The notes beneath the pieces are model-generated. The model made no database searches and was not told where the DNA came from. It saw nothing but the letters and a program-made list of their open reading frames with translations. Positions 6,267 to 7,285 of a stretch of DNA of 7,285 nt are shown one piece after another; positions within the stretch are counted from its first letter, which is position 1, and the number at the start of each line of letters is the position of its first letter. The translations under genes and the position numbers were made by a program. The stretch spans positions 1-7,285 of the forward strand of contig JAIVFU010000230.1 in NCBI GenBank assembly GCA_020829485.1, read 5' to 3'. The stretch comes from Nostoc sp. CHAB 5834 (GTDB lineage: Bacteria; Cyanobacteriota; Cyanobacteriia; Cyanobacteriales; Nostocaceae).

Positions 6267-6301
6267 CTCACCCCGAATTTTGATTTCATCAAGAAAGCTC
6301 A

Positions 6302-6340
6302 ATGACTTCATTCAAGAAGGACGTGCTGCTGGTTTTTTAG
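6302..6340 (+). CDS. Possible second leader mini-ORF (12 codons)
   Basis: ATG at 6302 opens MTSFKKDVLLVF and stops at TAG 6338-6340, inside the left arm of the hairpin that precedes the main gene. The upstream AAGAAAG is a weak ribosome site. A ribosome ending here would melt the hairpin, which would suit translational coupling, but no independent evidence shows it is translated. Confidence 0.2.
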   Translation: MTSFKKDVLLVF

Positions 6341-6355
6341 TGAATCCCACTAAAA
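6335..6355 (+). promoter_or_regulatory. Leader hairpin directly upstream of the 6366 start codon
   Basis: TTTTAGTG (6335-6342) and CACTAAAA (6348-6355) form a perfect 8-bp stem with a 5-base loop. It ends 10 bases before the ATG at 6366, where a ribosome site would normally be. The stem is AT-rich and has no following T-tract, so it reads as translational control or a protein-binding site rather than a terminator. Confidence 0.45.
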
Positions 6356-6365
6356 CAACCTAAAT

Positions 6366-6905
6366 ATGCACGTCATACCAAAATACCAAACTTCTGTCTC
6401 CCTCTTCCACATCAGTGGAGAAGTGACTGTTTACAAAACGAAGGCGCATGCGCGTCGAGCCCTGGGCCTTCGTTGGATAGCTGACAATGTACGGAAGGAA
6501 TTCCGCACTTTCAGCCACAGAGAATATTTTGCGGATTCGCAGGATGTCAGTTTTGTTTACGGTGAGTCTGAATATGTGATGCGTGATGACTTCGGTCAGT
6601 CGCTTTTACAGGAAGATTTCAAGACTCCCCGTGACCGGCTGTATTCCCGACGGCTGCTCCGTGGTTATTACTGCGGTTATGGACCGGTTCCACGAACCGG
6701 CAAGTCCAGAAGCTATTCTCGATACTACCGCGGCATGCGGACCCAGCAAGCGCGAAAGATGGCTCAAGTGATGTCGGAAGAAGAAATCCGCCCCCGTCCT
6801 AAGCGCTCTGAAAAGAGCCTGCGGAGTTCCTGGGATGACGTCTATCGTCACGACCTGGACCACCACAGCTGGAAGCGTCATCGTAAAACGCAATGGAAAG
6901 AATGA
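6366..6905 (+). CDS. Basic, aromatic-rich hypothetical protein with C-terminal SWKxxRKTQW motif
   Basis: This 179-residue protein is strongly basic. The N-terminal part (20-45) has the helix 'VYKTKAHARRALGLRWIADNV'. The middle (93-122) is rich in Tyr/Arg/Gly and includes GYGPVP (104-109). The C-terminus carries SSWDDV (154-159) and SWKRHRKTQWK (168-178). From memory, the order GPVP / TTQ-type / (S/N)xWDD / SWKxxRKTQ(W/Y)K recurs in small hypothetical proteins of bacterial plasmids, prophages and islands; no function is known to me. The charge suggests nucleic-acid binding, which is inference. In-frame TAA at 6351-6353 rules out an earlier start, and no ribosome site precedes the ATG, so initiation may depend on the leader. 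Base composition is somewhat more AT-rich than the dioxygenase gene. A strong terminator follows the stop at 6905. Confidence 0.88.
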   Translation: MHVIPKYQTSVSLFHISGEVTVYKTKAHARRALGLRWIADNVRKEFRTFSHREYFADSQDVSFVYGESEYVMRDDFGQSLLQEDFKTPRDRLYSRRLLRGYYCGYGPVPRTGKSRSYSRYYRGMRTQQARKMAQVMSEEEIRPRPKRSEKSLRSSWDDVYRHDLDHHSWKRHRKTQWKE

Positions 6906-6932
6906 CGACCAGGGCTCTTTTAGGTCCCTTTC

Positions 6933-6959
6933 AAAAAGCGCACTCCGGTGCGCTTTTTT
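6933..6959 (+). terminator. Strong bidirectional rho-independent terminator
   Basis: AAAAAGCGCAC (6933-6943) pairs perfectly with GTGCGCTTTTT (6948-6958) around a TCCG loop, and one more T follows. It lies 28 bases after the 179-aa gene and reads equally well on the minus strand, so it could also end the small minus-strand ORF at 7045-7170. Confidence 0.95.
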
Positions 6960-7044
6960 GTTGCTTGGCATACCTGCGGCTTCTTTGACAATGCTGAATG
7001 AAAAAGAGGGCAACGCCGTAGACGCTGGGCTAGTACGAGGTTCT

Positions 7045-7170
7045 TTAAGCAAAATTAGTCCCTAGCAGTAAGGTCCAGCTGCACAAGTTTTCCACCTGAA
7101 TGGCGCGTTTGTACAGGCGGCGTGCTTGGCTTAATTGCCCGGTCCTTTGACCGCTGCGCTTCTTTTTCAT
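7045..7170 (-). CDS. Possible 41-aa basic protein
   Basis: On the minus strand an ATG at 7170 opens a 41-codon frame beginning MKKKRSGQRTGQ, with a basic helix 'SQARRLYKRAIQVENL' and a hydrophobic tail 'SWTLLLGTNFA', ending at TAA 7047-7045. AAGGGG (7179-7174) is a ribosome-site candidate at short spacing (3 bases), and TATAGT (7188-7183) is a -10-like hexamer, but it lies too near the ATG to allow a normal leader. It fills what would otherwise be a gap and is followed by a bidirectional terminator. No family is recognised. It may be real or a chance frame. Confidence 0.3.
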   Translation of the reverse strand: MKKKRSGQRTGQLSQARRLYKRAIQVENLCSWTLLLGTNFA

Positions 7171-7218
7171 TTTCCCCTTAACTATACGAGGGTCTACTCC
7201 CATCCTTTTTAAAAAACA

Positions 7219-7285
7219 ATGCGATTACTTAATTACTACGGATTTGCGGTTTCTCTGCTAACTGCGATTTCTGCAACAGTAACCC
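7219..7285 (+). CDS. Possible start of a secreted or membrane protein (3' truncated by window)
   Basis: ATG at 7219 opens a frame that stays open for 22 codons to the window edge and reads MRLLNYYGFAVSLLTAISAT. This has a basic start and a hydrophobic stretch (9-18) ending in small residues, like a signal peptide. No purine-rich ribosome site precedes it, only A-rich sequence after T5A6. The short visible length makes this tentative. Confidence 0.35.
   Translation, partial: MRLLNYYGFAVSLLTAISATVT

Larger units (their letters stand above)
6960..7285. other. Gene-poor tail region
   Basis: Apart from the 41-aa minus ORF and the edge ORF at 7219, I see no conserved gene, tRNA or repeat here. 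It is relatively AT-rich from 7161 on, with pyrimidine tracts (TTCTTTTTCATTTTCCCC at 7160-7177) and a TTTTTAAAAA palindrome (7206-7215). Confidence 0.5.

Noticed and set aside
6606..7052. 148-codon minus-strand open frame
   Set aside because: Runs through the strong terminator at 6933-6959 and is antisense to the 179-aa gene.
6990..7064. 24-codon plus-strand ORF (MLNEKEGNAVDAGLVRGSLS...)
   Set aside because: No ribosome site or promoter, directly after a strong terminator; likely chance.
1..7285. CRISPR arrays, tRNA, rRNA, insertion sequences, integrase or attachment-site duplications
   Set aside because: No regularly spaced repeats, cloverleaf-like or rRNA-like sequence, transposase-like ORF or terminal inverted repeats were found on either strand by reading.

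Overview
The window looks like an accessory region (plasmid, integrative element or genomic island) of a beta-proteobacterium, probably a Burkholderiales member close to Comamonadaceae. This rests on moderately high-GC coding sequence, Shine-Dalgarno (SD) sites of AGGA/GAGG type, and the Tat-exported form of a YgiD-like dioxygenase. No taxonomic marker, integrase, transposase, tRNA, rRNA or CRISPR array is visible, so both taxonomy and element type are inference. Most genes have no function I can recognise.

Layout. Bases 1-302 hold the 3' end of a small plasmid/phage-type protein gene, closed by a perfect hairpin terminator (317-349). Bases 438-2666 hold two same-strand genes. The first is a 537-residue protein with eight CxxC pairs in a DnaJ-like zinc-binding region and three C-terminal membrane segments. 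The second is a 172-residue protein with three or four membrane segments. A terminator that overlaps the second gene's stop codon also serves the convergent unit on the other strand. Bases 2691-4168 (minus strand) hold two overlapping unknown genes, 370 aa then 122 aa, joined by an ATGA overlap. A 95-bp divergent promoter region (4169-4263) with nested inverted repeats separates them from a 268-aa unknown gene (4264-5070), which ends in a strong terminator. Bases 5210-6091 encode a 4,5-DOPA-dioxygenase-type (LigB superfamily, YgiD-like) enzyme with a twin-arginine signal peptide.

Bases 6092-6365 are an AT-rich control region with two sigma70-like promoters, two mini-ORFs and a hairpin. It precedes a 179-aa basic, aromatic-rich protein (6366-6905) that ends in a strong bidirectional terminator. 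The last 325 bases hold a possible 41-aa basic ORF on the minus strand and, at the very edge, the possible start of a membrane or secreted protein.

How the genes work together. The clearest functional unit is the divergent trio 2691-3059 / 3056-4168 / 4264-5070: tight packing and shared symmetrical regulatory DNA suggest three soluble proteins expressed as one module. The zinc-ribbon membrane protein and its four-helix-like neighbour are a second candidate unit. The dioxygenase is the only gene with a nameable biochemical activity and looks like cargo. The most unusual architecture is the doubled CxxC region; the most unusual non-coding region is the leader upstream of 6366.
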